DNA of 64,000 bases from an uncultured Clostridia bacterium (GTDB taxonomy: Bacteria > Bacillota > Clostridia > Oscillospirales > Ruminococcaceae). Positions 16,846 through 25,975 of this stretch are shown here, piece after piece; the first letter of the stretch is position 1, and the number at the start of each line of letters is the position of its first letter. A model generated the notes under the pieces. It was not told the DNA's origin, searched no databases, and saw only the letters and a program-made list of their open reading frames with translations. The stretch lies in contig CANQWD010000002.1 of the NCBI GenBank assembly GCA_947627465.1, positions 62,001 through 126,000 of the forward strand, written 5' to 3'. A program made the translations under genes and the position numbers.

Positions 16846-18117
16846 ATGACATATAAAGTTATAACTTTAGGCTGCAAGCTGAACTTCTGCGAAAGCGCGG
16901 CAATTGAAAAAGCGTTTGAAGAAAACGGTTTTACGAGGTCCGAGGACAAGGCGAATGTTGTTGTCGTCAATTCCTGCGCCGTGACGAGCGTGGCAGTTGC
17001 GAAAGCCCGGCATACGCTCTCGCGGATAAAGCGCGAAAACCCGAACTGCGTCGCGGTGCTTTGCGGGTGTTTTCCGCAAAGCTACTCCGAGGACGCGAGT
17101 TTGAATTTCGCCGCGGATATCGTTACGGGAAACGCGGATAAATCCAAACTCCCCGAGCTTGTTAAAGAGTTTCTGAAAACGCGCGTTAAAACCGTGAAAA
17201 TAAAGCCGCTTTCACGGGAATACGACGTGGAAAGCGCCGTTCCCGACGAGGACAGGACCCGCGCGTTCATCAAGATAGAGGACGGCTGCGACCGCTTTTG
17301 TTCTTACTGCATTATCCCGACGGCTCGCGGACGGGTGCGCTCTCTGCCGCTCGAGCTTGTTGAAGAACAGGCGCGGAAATGCGTTGCGGACGGTCACCAC
17401 GAGATAGTCCTCACAGGCATAAACCTCGGCTGTTACGGACAAGATCTCGGTTTGCGGCTCTCCGACGCGGTGAGCGCCGTTTCAAAATCGGGAGTGGAAC
17501 GTATACGTCTAAGCTCCCTTGAACCGGAAATGATGACCGATGATGAAATAACGCGGCTCGGCGAGATAAAAAGCCTTTGTCCGCATTTTCATCTGTCGCT
17601 TCAGTCGGGCAGCGACACGGTTTTGAAGCGGATGAACAGAAAGTATAATTCCGAACAATATATACATGTTGTCGAATTTCTGCGAAAAAAATTCCCGACC
17701 TGCGCGATAACCACGGATATAATAGTGGGATTTCCCGGCGAAACGGACGAGGAATTTATACAAAGCGTAGAATTTGCTCGAAATATGCGGTTTGCGAAAA
17801 TTCATGTTTTTCCGTATTCTTTAAGAAAAGGCACCGTCGCCGCCGAAATGCAGCAGGTGCACCCAAGCATAAAAAGCGAGCGAGTTGAAGTTCTCACGGC
17901 GGCGGCAAAAAAACTCGAGCGGGAGTTTTACGAAAGCCAAATCGGTACAAAACACACGGTTCTTATCGAAAAACCGCAGTCTAAGGATTATTCGCACGGA
18001 TTTACGGAGAGTTATATTCCTGTTAGAATATACAAAGAGGAATTGCCGAGACACACGCTCGCGGACGTTAAAATAACGGAATGCCGAGACGGATATTGTA
18101 TTGGTAAAATTGATTGA
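16846..18117 (+). CDS. mtaB: tRNA (N6-threonylcarbamoyladenosine-C2)-methylthiotransferase
   Basis: 423 residues, the size of MtaB rather than MiaB. The N-terminal UPF0004 domain has cluster ligands in GCKLNFCES, NSCAV and CGCFPQ. The radical-SAM core has CDRFCSYCIIPTARG (CxxxCxxC) and LSLQSGSD. A TRAM-like C-terminal domain starts near TVLIEKP. It adds the methylthio group to t6A37 of tRNAs reading ANN codons. ATG 16846 is preceded by AGAGGTGA; GTG 16831 lies inside that ribosome site. The final codons overlap the -35 box of purL. Confidence 0.9.
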   Translation: MTYKVITLGCKLNFCESAAIEKAFEENGFTRSEDKANVVVVNSCAVTSVAVAKARHTLSRIKRENPNCVAVLCGCFPQSYSEDASLNFAADIVTGNADKSKLPELVKEFLKTRVKTVKIKPLSREYDVESAVPDEDRTRAFIKIEDGCDRFCSYCIIPTARGRVRSLPLELVEEQARKCVADGHHEIVLTGINLGCYGQDLGLRLSDAVSAVSKSGVERIRLSSLEPEMMTDDEITRLGEIKSLCPHFHLSLQSGSDTVLKRMNRKYNSEQYIHVVEFLRKKFPTCAITTDIIVGFPGETDEEFIQSVEFARNMRFAKIHVFPYSLRKGTVAAEMQQVHPSIKSERVEVLTAAAKKLEREFYESQIGTKHTVLIEKPQSKDYSHGFTESYIPVRIYKEELPRHTLADVKITECRDGYCIGKID

Positions 18118-18142
18118 CAAAAGCCGAGTCTTGTGCTATAAT
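18114..18142 (+). promoter_or_regulatory. Consensus SigA promoter of purL
   Basis: TTGACA (18114-18119) overlaps the mtaB stop codon; 17-nt spacer; TATAAT (18137-18142). The 55-nt leader holds an imperfect GCCGC..GCGGC hairpin that I could not match to a known riboswitch. Confidence 0.85.
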
Positions 18143-18203
18143 TATGATAAGATTGCCGCATTGTTGTCTAAACAACGGCGGCTTGAATAAAAGGAGACAA
18201 AAA

Positions 18204-21200
18204 ATGGTTTATCGAATTTATGTGGAAAAGAAGAAACTTTACGCGGTGGACGGCGCGGCAGTGCTTGCCGACCTCAACACCTCGCTGGGCATCAAGTCGG
18301 TGGAGAGCGTGCGCGTAGTCAACCGCTACGACGTTGAGGGGCTTTCGCAGATGAATTTCGACAGCGCGGTGCCCGTCGTTTTCTCGGAGCCGCCTGTTGA
18401 CGACGTTTATTACGATTTGCCTTCTATCGGCGGAGAGGGCAGAATGTTTGCCGTGGAATTTCTTCCCGGACAGTTCGACCAGAGAGCCGATTCGGCGGCG
18501 CAGTGCATACAAATGCTCTGCAAGGGCGACCGCCCCGACGTTAAATACGCGAAGATCTACATCTTAAAGGGCAAGATCTCCGACGAGGATTTTGCGCGTA
18601 TCAAGAAATACCTTATCAACGCCGTTGAGGCGCGCGAATGCGGCTTCGAGAAGAAAGATACGCTTAAAGTCAGCTACACGATACCGACTTCCGTTGAAAC
18701 TTTAAGCGGCTTTACAGCCAAAACCGATGAGGAACTTGCCGAGTTCGTGAAAAGCTACGGGCTTGCAATGGACAACGACGACATTAAGTTCTGTCAGGAC
18801 TACTTCAAGAGCGAGCACCGCGACCCGACTATCACGGAAATTCGCATGATAGATACTTATTGGAGCGACCACTGCCGCCACACCACGTTCGGCACGATTA
18901 TCGATAAAGCCGACATCAAAACTCCGTATATAGAAAATACCTATGCCGAATACCGTGCCGACCGTATGGAATTGGGGCGCGGCAACAAGCCGATATGCCT
19001 TATGGATATAGCGACCTTGGCGGCAAAAAAGCTTAAAAAGGACGGGCTTTTGAAAGACTTGGACGAGAGCGAGGAGATAAACGCCTGCTCCGTGAAGATA
19101 ACCGTGGACGTTGACGGCAAAGACGAGGAATGGCTGTTGATGTTCAAGAACGAAACGCACAACCATCCCACCGAAATAGAGCCGTTCGGCGGCGCGGCGA
19201 CCTGTCTGGGCGGCGCGATACGCGACCCGCTCTCGGGGCGCTCCTACGTTTATCAGGCAATGCGCGTAACGGGCGCTTCGGATCCGCTGCTCCCCGTTGA
19301 AAAAACGCTTGAGGGCAAGCTGCCTCCGCGCAAGATAACCACGACGGCGGCGGCGGGATATTCCTCTTACGGAAACCAGATAGGCTTGGCGACGGGACAC
19401 GTTGCCGAGATTTACGACCCCGGATATATGGCGAAGCGTATGGAAATAGGCGCGGTAGTCGGTGCGGCTCCCGCTGAAAATGTCCGCCGCGAACGCCCCG
19501 CACCCGACGACGTGATAATCCTGTTGGGCGGCAGAACGGGACGCGACGGCTGCGGCGGCGCTACGGGTTCTTCAAAGGCGCACTCCGTTCAATCGCTCGA
19601 TACTTGCGGCGCGGAAGTCCAAAAGGGCAACGCTCCCGAAGAACGCAAATTGCAGAGATTATTCAGAAATCCAGAAGCCGCGAAACTTATCAAGCGCTGC
19701 AACGACTTTGGCGCGGGCGGCGTTTCCGTGGCTATCGGCGAACTCGCGGACGGTCTGGAAATAGATCTCGATAAAGTTCCGAAGAAGTACGACGGACTTG
19801 ACGGCACAGAGCTTGCGATCTCCGAAAGTCAAGAGAGAATGGCGGTCGTTGTCGCTCCCGAGGACGTTGAGAAGTTCCGTGCGCTGGCTTCCAAAGAAAA
19901 TCTGGAAAGCACGGCTGTCGCTGTTGTTAAAGAGGAGCCTCGCCTTAAAATGACGTGGAACGGCGTTACCATAGTTAATATCTCGCGCGAGTTTTTAAAT
20001 TCCAACGGTGCGGAGAAGCACACCAATGTTTTTGTTCCCGAAGTGAACGTCAATTATTCTACGGGCAGGCACAACACTTTCGAGGATTGGGAAAATCTGG
20101 TTTCCGATCTGAACGTATGTTCTCAAAGAGGACTTGTTCAGCGTTTCGACAGCACCATAGGCGCGAACAGTGTTCTTATGCCGTTTTCCGGAAGATATCA
20201 GCAAACGCCCGTACAAGCTATGGCGGCGAAGCTGCCCGTGCTTGGCGGCAAAACCACGACCGCTTCCATTATGGGCTGGGGCTTCAATCCCGCCGTTTCA
20301 AAGCAGTCGCCGTATCACGGAGCAGTCTGCGCGGTGGTCGAGAGTATCGCTAAAGTAGTCGCGGCGGGCGGTTCTTACGAAAAATGCTGGCTGACTTTCC
20401 AAGAGTATTTTGAGAGAACTCTCGGCAAGCCCGAACGCTGGGGCAAGCCGTTCGCGGCGCTGCTCGGCGCGTATAAGGCGCAGATAGAAATGGGCTGCGG
20501 CGCGATAGGCGGCAAGGACAGTATGAGCGGAACGTTCGGCGAGGCGGACGGCGAACTTATTGACGTTCCTCCGACGCTTGTTTCGTTCGCGGTTTCCACC
20601 GCAAAAGCGGAGAACATCATCTCCGCCGAGTTCAAGTGCCCGTACAGCAAGATAGGCTACATCGCACCGCGCTACGACAAGAACGGGCTGCCCGACTTTA
20701 CAAGCGTTAAAGAAGTTTTCAAAACCGTGGAACGCCTTATCAAAAACGGCAAGGCTTTGTCCGTTTGGAGCGTGGCGAACGGCGGTTTGGCAGAGGGCTT
20801 GTTCAAAATGGGTCTTGGAAACAAGATAGGCGCGAACATTATAGAAGATTTGTCGGACGAGGAGCTTTTCACGCCCGTTTACGGAGCGTTTGTCATAGAG
20901 CTTGACCGCGAGGACGACATCGGCGGCGTTCGCATAATCGGCGAGACCGTACCCGAATACGAGATAACCTGCGGCGGCGTGAAACTTGACATGGCAAAGC
21001 TCGAGGAGAAGTGGGACGGCGTTTTGGAGCCGATATTCAAGCAGAAAACCACCTACGCGCCCGCACCCGAAAAAGTGGCTTACACGAAAGGCTGCGAGCT
21101 GCTTCAAAATCACAAATCTCCGAAGATCGCCAAGCCGCGCGTACTTATCCCCGTGTTCCCCGGCACGAACTGCGAATACGATATGGCGCGCGCGTTTGAG

Positions 21201-21929
21201 GACTATGGAGCTAAATCCGATATCTTCGTTATTAAAAACCTTTCGGCGGCGGACATAGAGGACAGCGTGAACGAATTCGCTAAACTTATCGAGCGTTCGC
21301 AGATGATCGCAATTCCGGGCGGCTTTTCGGGCGGCGACGAACCGGAAGGCTCCGCGAAGTTCATCAACGCGTTCTTCCGCAACCCGAAGATCGCCGAGGG
21401 AGTGGAAAATCTGCTCCACACGCGCGACGGCTTGATGATAGGCATCTGCAACGGCTTCCAGGCGCTGATAAAGCTCGGGCTTGTTCCGTTCGGGCACATT
21501 CAGCCGCTCACAGCGGAAAGCCCCACGCTTACCTACAACGAGATAGGACGTCACCAGTCGCAGCTTGTTTATACGAAGATCTGCACGAACAAGTCTCCGT
21601 GGCTCTCAAACTGCAAGGTGGGCGATATCCACGCTATTCCGATCTCTCACGGCGAGGGACGCTTTGCCGCAAACGGCGAAGTCATGCGCAAACTTATCGC
21701 AAACGGACAGATACTCACCCAATATGTAGACTTGAACGGCAACCCCACAATGGACACGATGTTCAACCCGAACGGCTCCATGTGCGCGGTCGAGGGCATA
21801 ATCTCCCCGGACGGCAGAGTGCTCGGCAAAATGGGACATACGGAACGCCTTACCGAGTATGTTGCGAAAAACATCGACGGAAACAAGGAACAACTGCTAT
21901 TCAAGAGCGGAGTGGAATATTTCCTGTAA
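18204..21929 (+). CDS. purL: Phosphoribosylformylglycinamidine synthase (large, fused form)
   Basis: 1241 residues, ATP-dependent conversion of FGAR to FGAM with glutamine in purine synthesis. It is the one-chain type: a PurS-like N-terminus, two synthetase halves (HNHPTEIEPFGGAATCLGG; IGGKDSMSG) and a C-terminal class I glutaminase from about residue 1000. The glutaminase has VFPGTNCEYD, nucleophile Cys in GICNGFQAL and the His-Glu pair in ISHGEGRF. ATG 18204 follows AAAGGAGACAAAAA. It is monocistronic with its own promoter and terminator; no other pur genes are close, although guaB lies 15 kb away. Confidence 0.95.
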   Translation: MVYRIYVEKKKLYAVDGAAVLADLNTSLGIKSVESVRVVNRYDVEGLSQMNFDSAVPVVFSEPPVDDVYYDLPSIGGEGRMFAVEFLPGQFDQRADSAAQCIQMLCKGDRPDVKYAKIYILKGKISDEDFARIKKYLINAVEARECGFEKKDTLKVSYTIPTSVETLSGFTAKTDEELAEFVKSYGLAMDNDDIKFCQDYFKSEHRDPTITEIRMIDTYWSDHCRHTTFGTIIDKADIKTPYIENTYAEYRADRMELGRGNKPICLMDIATLAAKKLKKDGLLKDLDESEEINACSVKITVDVDGKDEEWLLMFKNETHNHPTEIEPFGGAATCLGGAIRDPLSGRSYVYQAMRVTGASDPLLPVEKTLEGKLPPRKITTTAAAGYSSYGNQIGLATGHVAEIYDPGYMAKRMEIGAVVGAAPAENVRRERPAPDDVIILLGGRTGRDGCGGATGSSKAHSVQSLDTCGAEVQKGNAPEERKLQRLFRNPEAAKLIKRCNDFGAGGVSVAIGELADGLEIDLDKVPKKYDGLDGTELAISESQERMAVVVAPEDVEKFRALASKENLESTAVAVVKEEPRLKMTWNGVTIVNISREFLNSNGAEKHTNVFVPEVNVNYSTGRHNTFEDWENLVSDLNVCSQRGLVQRFDSTIGANSVLMPFSGRYQQTPVQAMAAKLPVLGGKTTTASIMGWGFNPAVSKQSPYHGAVCAVVESIAKVVAAGGSYEKCWLTFQEYFERTLGKPERWGKPFAALLGAYKAQIEMGCGAIGGKDSMSGTFGEADGELIDVPPTLVSFAVSTAKAENIISAEFKCPYSKIGYIAPRYDKNGLPDFTSVKEVFKTVERLIKNGKALSVWSVANGGLAEGLFKMGLGNKIGANIIEDLSDEELFTPVYGAFVIELDREDDIGGVRIIGETVPEYEITCGGVKLDMAKLEEKWDGVLEPIFKQKTTYAPAPEKVAYTKGCELLQNHKSPKIAKPRVLIPVFPGTNCEYDMARAFEDYGAKSDIFVIKNLSAADIEDSVNEFAKLIERSQMIAIPGGFSGGDEPEGSAKFINAFFRNPKIAEGVENLLHTRDGLMIGICNGFQALIKLGLVPFGHIQPLTAESPTLTYNEIGRHQSQLVYTKICTNKSPWLSNCKVGDIHAIPISHGEGRFAANGEVMRKLIANGQILTQYVDLNGNPTMDTMFNPNGSMCAVEGIISPDGRVLGKMGHTERLTEYVAKNIDGNKEQLLFKSGVEYFL

Positions 21930-21971
21930 TTCGGAGAATGCGAAACTAAGGCGATATTTTTCAAAATCAAA

Positions 21972-21999
21972 CCGCGATCCTTTTGGTCGCGGCTTTTTC
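21972..21999 (+). terminator. Intrinsic terminator after purL
   Basis: CCGCGAtCC pairs with GGtCGCGG around TTTT and runs into CTTTTTCTTTT. Confidence 0.8.
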
Positions 22000-22040
22000 T
22001 TTTATTTCCGATTTATATATAGCAATTGCGAAAGCTGCGG

Positions 22041-22048
22041 CATATAAT
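22041..22048 (+). promoter_or_regulatory. Possible mother-cell sigma (E/K) -10 element
   Basis: CATATAAT lies 30 nt before dpaA and resembles the CATA-type -10 of sporulation sigma factors. A -35-like ATATAG lies at suitable spacing. This is a weak call, supported mainly by the sporulation role of the gene. Confidence 0.35.
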
Positions 22049-22077
22049 GAAGTATCAAACGTTAAGGAGGCGAGATT

Positions 22078-22911
22078 ATGAGAGTGCTGTTTATAGGCGG
22101 CGACAAGCGTATGGAATACGCGGCGCAAAAGCTTTCGGAGCACTTTGAGGTATCGGTTTATGGTGAGGGAGCGTCCGGGGTTTACAGCGCGGTGATATTT
22201 CCGCTGCCGCTTACTAAGGACGGCAAAAACGTATTTTCGCCAAATTCGGAAAAACCTGTCGCGTTTGAAGAATTGTTTGAAAAAACAACCGAATTGTTTG
22301 ATATGAACACAACGGTTTTCGCGGGCGGCGAGTGCCCCGCGCTTACCGAATTTTGCGGCAAACACGGCTTGCGCCTCATAAACTACTTCGCGTTTGAGCC
22401 GCTGACGCTGCAAAACGCCGCTCTCACCGCTGAAGCCGCGCTGTGTCTGCTGTCACAAAGCACGGACGGCGCATTGCTCGGTTCGCGGACGCTTGTTTTG
22501 GGCAGCGGCAGGATAGCCGTTTTTTTGGCGGAACGTTTACGCGCCTGCGGTTCAAATGTCACGATAGCCGCTCGAAATTCCGCTAAGCGCGAGCTGCTGC
22601 GGCTGAACGGCTTTGAGACGATCACTTTGGAAATGATGTCGCCAAGCGTTCTTAAATCGTTCGATTATGTTTCAAATACAATTCCCGCGCCGCTGTTTGA
22701 CGAAAAGCTGTTTTCAAAAATGAAATCCGGCGGCGTTTATCAGGAACTTGCGACTTTATCGACCGAGCGGCAGCTTTCCATGGCTTCGGCAGCTGAGCAC
22801 TGCGGTATAAAATATATCAATGCGGGCGGGCTTCCGGGGAAATTTTTCCCAAAAGCCGCGGGAGAATTTATCTCCGCAGCTCTGAAAACAGAGTTAAACT
22901 TGAAAGGATAA
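22078..22911 (+). CDS. dpaA: Dipicolinate synthase subunit A
   Basis: 277 residues, SpoVFA family. With subunit B it oxidises dihydrodipicolinate to dipicolinic acid in the mother cell, the spore-core Ca chelate. The N-terminus MRVLFIGGDKRMEYAAQKL is diagnostic, and a Rossmann segment LVLGSGRIAVFLAERLRACGSNVTIAARN (about 142-170) binds NADP. TAAGGAGGCGAGATT gives a strong ribosome site. It overlaps the start of dpaB by one base. Its presence implies endospore formation; the other SpoVF-type neighbours (asd, dapG, dapA) are not here. Confidence 0.93.
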   Translation: MRVLFIGGDKRMEYAAQKLSEHFEVSVYGEGASGVYSAVIFPLPLTKDGKNVFSPNSEKPVAFEELFEKTTELFDMNTTVFAGGECPALTEFCGKHGLRLINYFAFEPLTLQNAALTAEAALCLLSQSTDGALLGSRTLVLGSGRIAVFLAERLRACGSNVTIAARNSAKRELLRLNGFETITLEMMSPSVLKSFDYVSNTIPAPLFDEKLFSKMKSGGVYQELATLSTERQLSMASAAEHCGIKYINAGGLPGKFFPKAAGEFISAALKTELNLKG

Positions 22912-23516
22912 TGCGTATGAATGATATAGAAAAGCTGTCGGGGCTTCGGGTGGGGTTTGCGGTGTGCGGCTCGTTCTGCACGTTCGCAAAAGCTTTCGCG
23001 GCGCTTGAGGAACTTGTCTCCTTAGGCTGCGAGGTAACGCCCATAATGTCCCAAAACGCGTATTCCTTGGATACGCGCTTCGGCACGGCGCAGCAGCACG
23101 CCGCGCGGCTGTACGAGATAACGGGAAAGACCGTGCTTCACGATATTGCCGCGGCAGAGCCGATTGGTCCCAAAAAGATGTTTGATGTGCTTTGCGTGGC
23201 TCCATGCACAGGAAACACGCTGGCAAAACTTGCCCTGGGTATCGTGGATTCGCCGGTTTGTATGGCTGTAAAGAGCCATTTGCGAAACGAACGCCCCGTA
23301 GTGCTTGCCGTTTCCACAAACGACGCGCTTTCCGGAGCGGCAAAGAATATCGGTATTCTCCGAAACTACAAGAACTTCTACTTTGTGCCGCTTTATCAAG
23401 ACGATTGTCTTGCAAAACCGTTCTCGCTGGTAGCCGACTTTAAACAGCTTCCGAGAACTATTCTGGCGGCATTGGACGGACGTCAAATACAGCCTGTTTT
23501 TTCCTCCGCGTCTTGA
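22911..23516 (+). CDS. dpaB: Dipicolinate synthase subunit B
   Basis: 201 residues, SpoVFB, a flavoprotein of the Dfp/LpxF-like decarboxylase fold. The opening GLRVGFAVCGSFCTFAKA and the central VAPCTGNTLAKLALGIVDSPVCMA are typical. ATG 22911 overlaps the dpaA stop (TAATG); ATG 22917, with AAAGG 10 nt upstream, is an equally plausible start and removes two residues. The order A then B with coupling matches other spore formers. Confidence 0.92.
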   Translation: MRMNDIEKLSGLRVGFAVCGSFCTFAKAFAALEELVSLGCEVTPIMSQNAYSLDTRFGTAQQHAARLYEITGKTVLHDIAAAEPIGPKKMFDVLCVAPCTGNTLAKLALGIVDSPVCMAVKSHLRNERPVVLAVSTNDALSGAAKNIGILRNYKNFYFVPLYQDDCLAKPFSLVADFKQLPRTILAALDGRQIQPVFSSAS

Positions 23517-23549
23517 TTTTAACTATCCCTTTTTCGGAACACTAAACCG

Positions 23550-23578
23550 TAGACATTTTTTGATCGCTGTGCTATAAT
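23550..23578 (+). promoter_or_regulatory. Orphan promoter-like sequence downstream of dpaB
   Basis: TAGACA (23550-23555), 17-nt spacer, TATAAT (23573-23578). No coding gene follows on the plus strand before the terminator at 23660. A short ACAAGCG/CGCTTGT hairpin lies at 23589-23604, followed by TTTTATTT. Confidence 0.5.
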
Positions 23579-23659
23579 ATATACAGAAACAAGCGAACGC
23601 TTGTTTTATTTCCCCAATTTTTATACCCCTTTCAATTATTTTGTGTTATCCATAATTTT

Positions 23660-23694
23660 TGCGCCTCGTACAGAAGTACAAGGCGCATTTTTTT
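23660..23694 (+). terminator. Intrinsic terminator
   Basis: TGCGCCTCGTAC (23660-23671) pairs with GTACAAGGCGCA (23676-23687) with one mismatch around AGAA; seven T residues follow on the plus strand. It abuts the 3' end of the convergent helicase gene. Confidence 0.85.
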
Positions 23695-25975
23695 ATCTTT
23701 CTACCGTTCCGAAGCCGCTTATTTCCACGCCCAGCCAGAACTTCTTCTTGCGGAATTCGGGCGGCACATCTTCGCTGTCTTTATATGATACGAACGTTAT
23801 GACGTTCGTCACAAAAAGCTGCGATATCGTTTTGGGCAGGTCGCTCAAATATCTGCGCCCGCCGAATTCGTCCAAAAGGTTTTCGGAATATGAAGCGGAC
23901 ATCCGCCCGATAACGTTGTTCTTGTGAATGATATCATAAAGTGCGCCGTTCAATTTAAGGGTTATTTCATCGCCGCACTTGACGTTCATTGATATGTAAG
24001 CCTGCCGCCGCACAGCCTCGGCGATATCTCCCCCGACAAACGAGAATTCGTCCACATCGTCGGCGTTGCCCGTCGCAAAGCCCACGCACTCGGCCTGCGC
24101 CTTGTACGTTTCACGAACCGTGCGTATCCAGCGGTCGTTTTTGTTGCGGCGAAACGTGTTTCTGCCGCTCTGACTTAGTATGCCCAATTCGCTTTTCGGG
24201 AGAGTTTCCGCGAAATACAGCGCCTTGCCCTCGTTTTCGGCAACGTCCCCGCCAAGCAGATAAACCTTATCGAACTCGCTGCCCTGCGCTTTACCGATAG
24301 TCGAAACAGTGAGCATATTATTTCGCGCGTTAAGTATCGCCGACGGAATTTCACCGCCGAGCAGAATTTTATCCGCAAGCGCGGCGCAGTCCAAAACGTC
24401 CTTGTTTCCGCCGATATACTCGCACAGCGCGTTAAAATAAGCCGACGCGTGCTCGGGATCGTTCTCGCACCGCGCCGTATAACGCTTCACGAACATCTCG
24501 CGCTTTATTGCGCTTTCCCGATGATCCCACAGGATATCGGCGAGATATCGTCCGATCGAAATACCCTGTTCGTTCTCACGAATAAGCGTGTGGGGTATCT
24601 TGTTTTTGTGAAGCAGCCAGCTTACATACTCCGCGTCTCCGCTTCTGCGGCAGAGAATAGCCGCCGTGCCCGACTTCTCGTCAATTTTTAAGTCCTCAAC
24701 AGCCGAGGTTTTCGGAAGCTCCGAAAGCTGTTTCCTGCATATTTCCGAAACAGACGCGCTTTCCGAGCTTTCCGTTTTTCCCGACTTGGTCGATTTGGCA
24801 AGCAGCGCTTCGCGGAGCATTTCCGTCATTTTTTCAAGGTTCTCCGATTGACGGCGGTTTCCCTCCAGTAAATATTTCTTAACGTCCTTTGAAAGCGCTG
24901 CGCGTATCTCTCGGTACAAGTCAACGCAGTTTACCGAACAGCCGCTCTGCGAACCGTAGGAAAGCGCGGCGCGTTCCTTATCGGCAAGCAGCAGATAGCC
25001 GCCCTTTGACGCCTTGAGAATATTCACCGCGGCTGTCGCTCGTTCGTTGGTGAGGTAGTGAAGCTCGTCGATAACCAACACGTCGAAGTCCGCGAACCGC
25101 GCTGCTTCAAATTTTTCGTTAAAGAGTTCCACGCGCTGCGTGTAGGGAATTTCGTGCAGTTCATCGGCGGTCATTCCGACGTCCGAAAGAAACTTGGTCG
25201 CCAAAATATCAAACGTCCCCAACGTAACGCCCGAAAGATCCGCTTTTGACGCGATAAGACGCGCCTTTATCTCCTCGTAAGCCGAATCGGTCCTGCAAGC
25301 CGCGAGTATCTTCGCGCCTTTTTTTGCCGCGAACAGAATACGCTCCGACGCCGTGTAGGTCTTGCCCGCTCCGGGTGCGGCGTTCACGACGATCTTCATA
25401 TTCAGTTCAGCTTCAATAATCTTCACGCGTGAGTCATCGCCCGAAAGCCGCTCAAATTCTCCGTCGTCGGAACGCAGATTTTCCATTGCTTCTATCTCCT
25501 CGTCGGAGAAAACGTCGGTATCTTCCGTCAAATCGCTGTCAGGTTCGCGGAAAATATCCGTTTTATCGTCAATTCCGAGCGAGGAAAGCGGCTTGTCCGA
25601 CGGCTCGTCCTCGCCGAGATAATCAAGATCTCTTTTGGGGATAAAGGGCTTGCACTTGGAAAAATCCGGGCACTTTTCGTTTTCGCAGCGGCACTGATAC
25701 TCGATTTTGCCGTTTACCAAAGCCACTCCGTGAGTTAATTCGCCCGTGGCGTTTTTGCCGCAGTCCTTTTTGGAGAGTATCTGCTTTTGCAGCTCCGTTA
25801 GGGTAAGCTCCGTCATATTGTAGCCCGCGTGTTTTTGCAGAAGCGTCAATGCTTCGCCGTCAATGACGCGCGCCACGAACGCCGCGTCCTTTTCGGGGAG
25901 ATCTTCTTTTTCGGAAAAGCTTTTCTCGTGCCTTATGTAAATGTTGCTTTTCTGATCTATGTTTGACTTATACAT
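23693..25975 (-). CDS. UvrD/Rep-like superfamily 1 helicase with N-terminal Cys cluster
   Basis: 760 residues, last gene of a four-gene cassette. An N-terminal region (1-120) contains CRCENEKCPDFSKC (Cys95, 97, 102, 108), a possible zinc or Fe-S site; an acidic linker follows. The ATPase core has Walker A NAAPGAGKTYTAS (about 198-210), Walker B VLVIDELHYL, a motif III-like LLLADKE, motif IV-like EGNRRQ and motif V VSTIGKAQGSEFDKVYLLGG. The usual motif VI arginine (TRA) is not obvious; the segment reads YKAQAECVGFATG. ATG 25975, preceded by GAGGTGCGGA, lies within the Hsp70-like gene end (8-bp overlap). No nuclease domain was seen. The substrate is unknown. Confidence 0.8.
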   Translation of the reverse strand: MYKSNIDQKSNIYIRHEKSFSEKEDLPEKDAAFVARVIDGEALTLLQKHAGYNMTELTLTELQKQILSKKDCGKNATGELTHGVALVNGKIEYQCRCENEKCPDFSKCKPFIPKRDLDYLGEDEPSDKPLSSLGIDDKTDIFREPDSDLTEDTDVFSDEEIEAMENLRSDDGEFERLSGDDSRVKIIEAELNMKIVVNAAPGAGKTYTASERILFAAKKGAKILAACRTDSAYEEIKARLIASKADLSGVTLGTFDILATKFLSDVGMTADELHEIPYTQRVELFNEKFEAARFADFDVLVIDELHYLTNERATAAVNILKASKGGYLLLADKERAALSYGSQSGCSVNCVDLYREIRAALSKDVKKYLLEGNRRQSENLEKMTEMLREALLAKSTKSGKTESSESASVSEICRKQLSELPKTSAVEDLKIDEKSGTAAILCRRSGDAEYVSWLLHKNKIPHTLIRENEQGISIGRYLADILWDHRESAIKREMFVKRYTARCENDPEHASAYFNALCEYIGGNKDVLDCAALADKILLGGEIPSAILNARNNMLTVSTIGKAQGSEFDKVYLLGGDVAENEGKALYFAETLPKSELGILSQSGRNTFRRNKNDRWIRTVRETYKAQAECVGFATGNADDVDEFSFVGGDIAEAVRRQAYISMNVKCGDEITLKLNGALYDIIHKNNVIGRMSASYSENLLDEFGGRRYLSDLPKTISQLFVTNVITFVSYKDSEDVPPEFRKKKFWLGVEISGFGTVER

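Noticed and set aside
18143-18203. Purine riboswitch before purL
   Set aside because: Only one imperfect hairpin is present; the three-way-junction core is absent.
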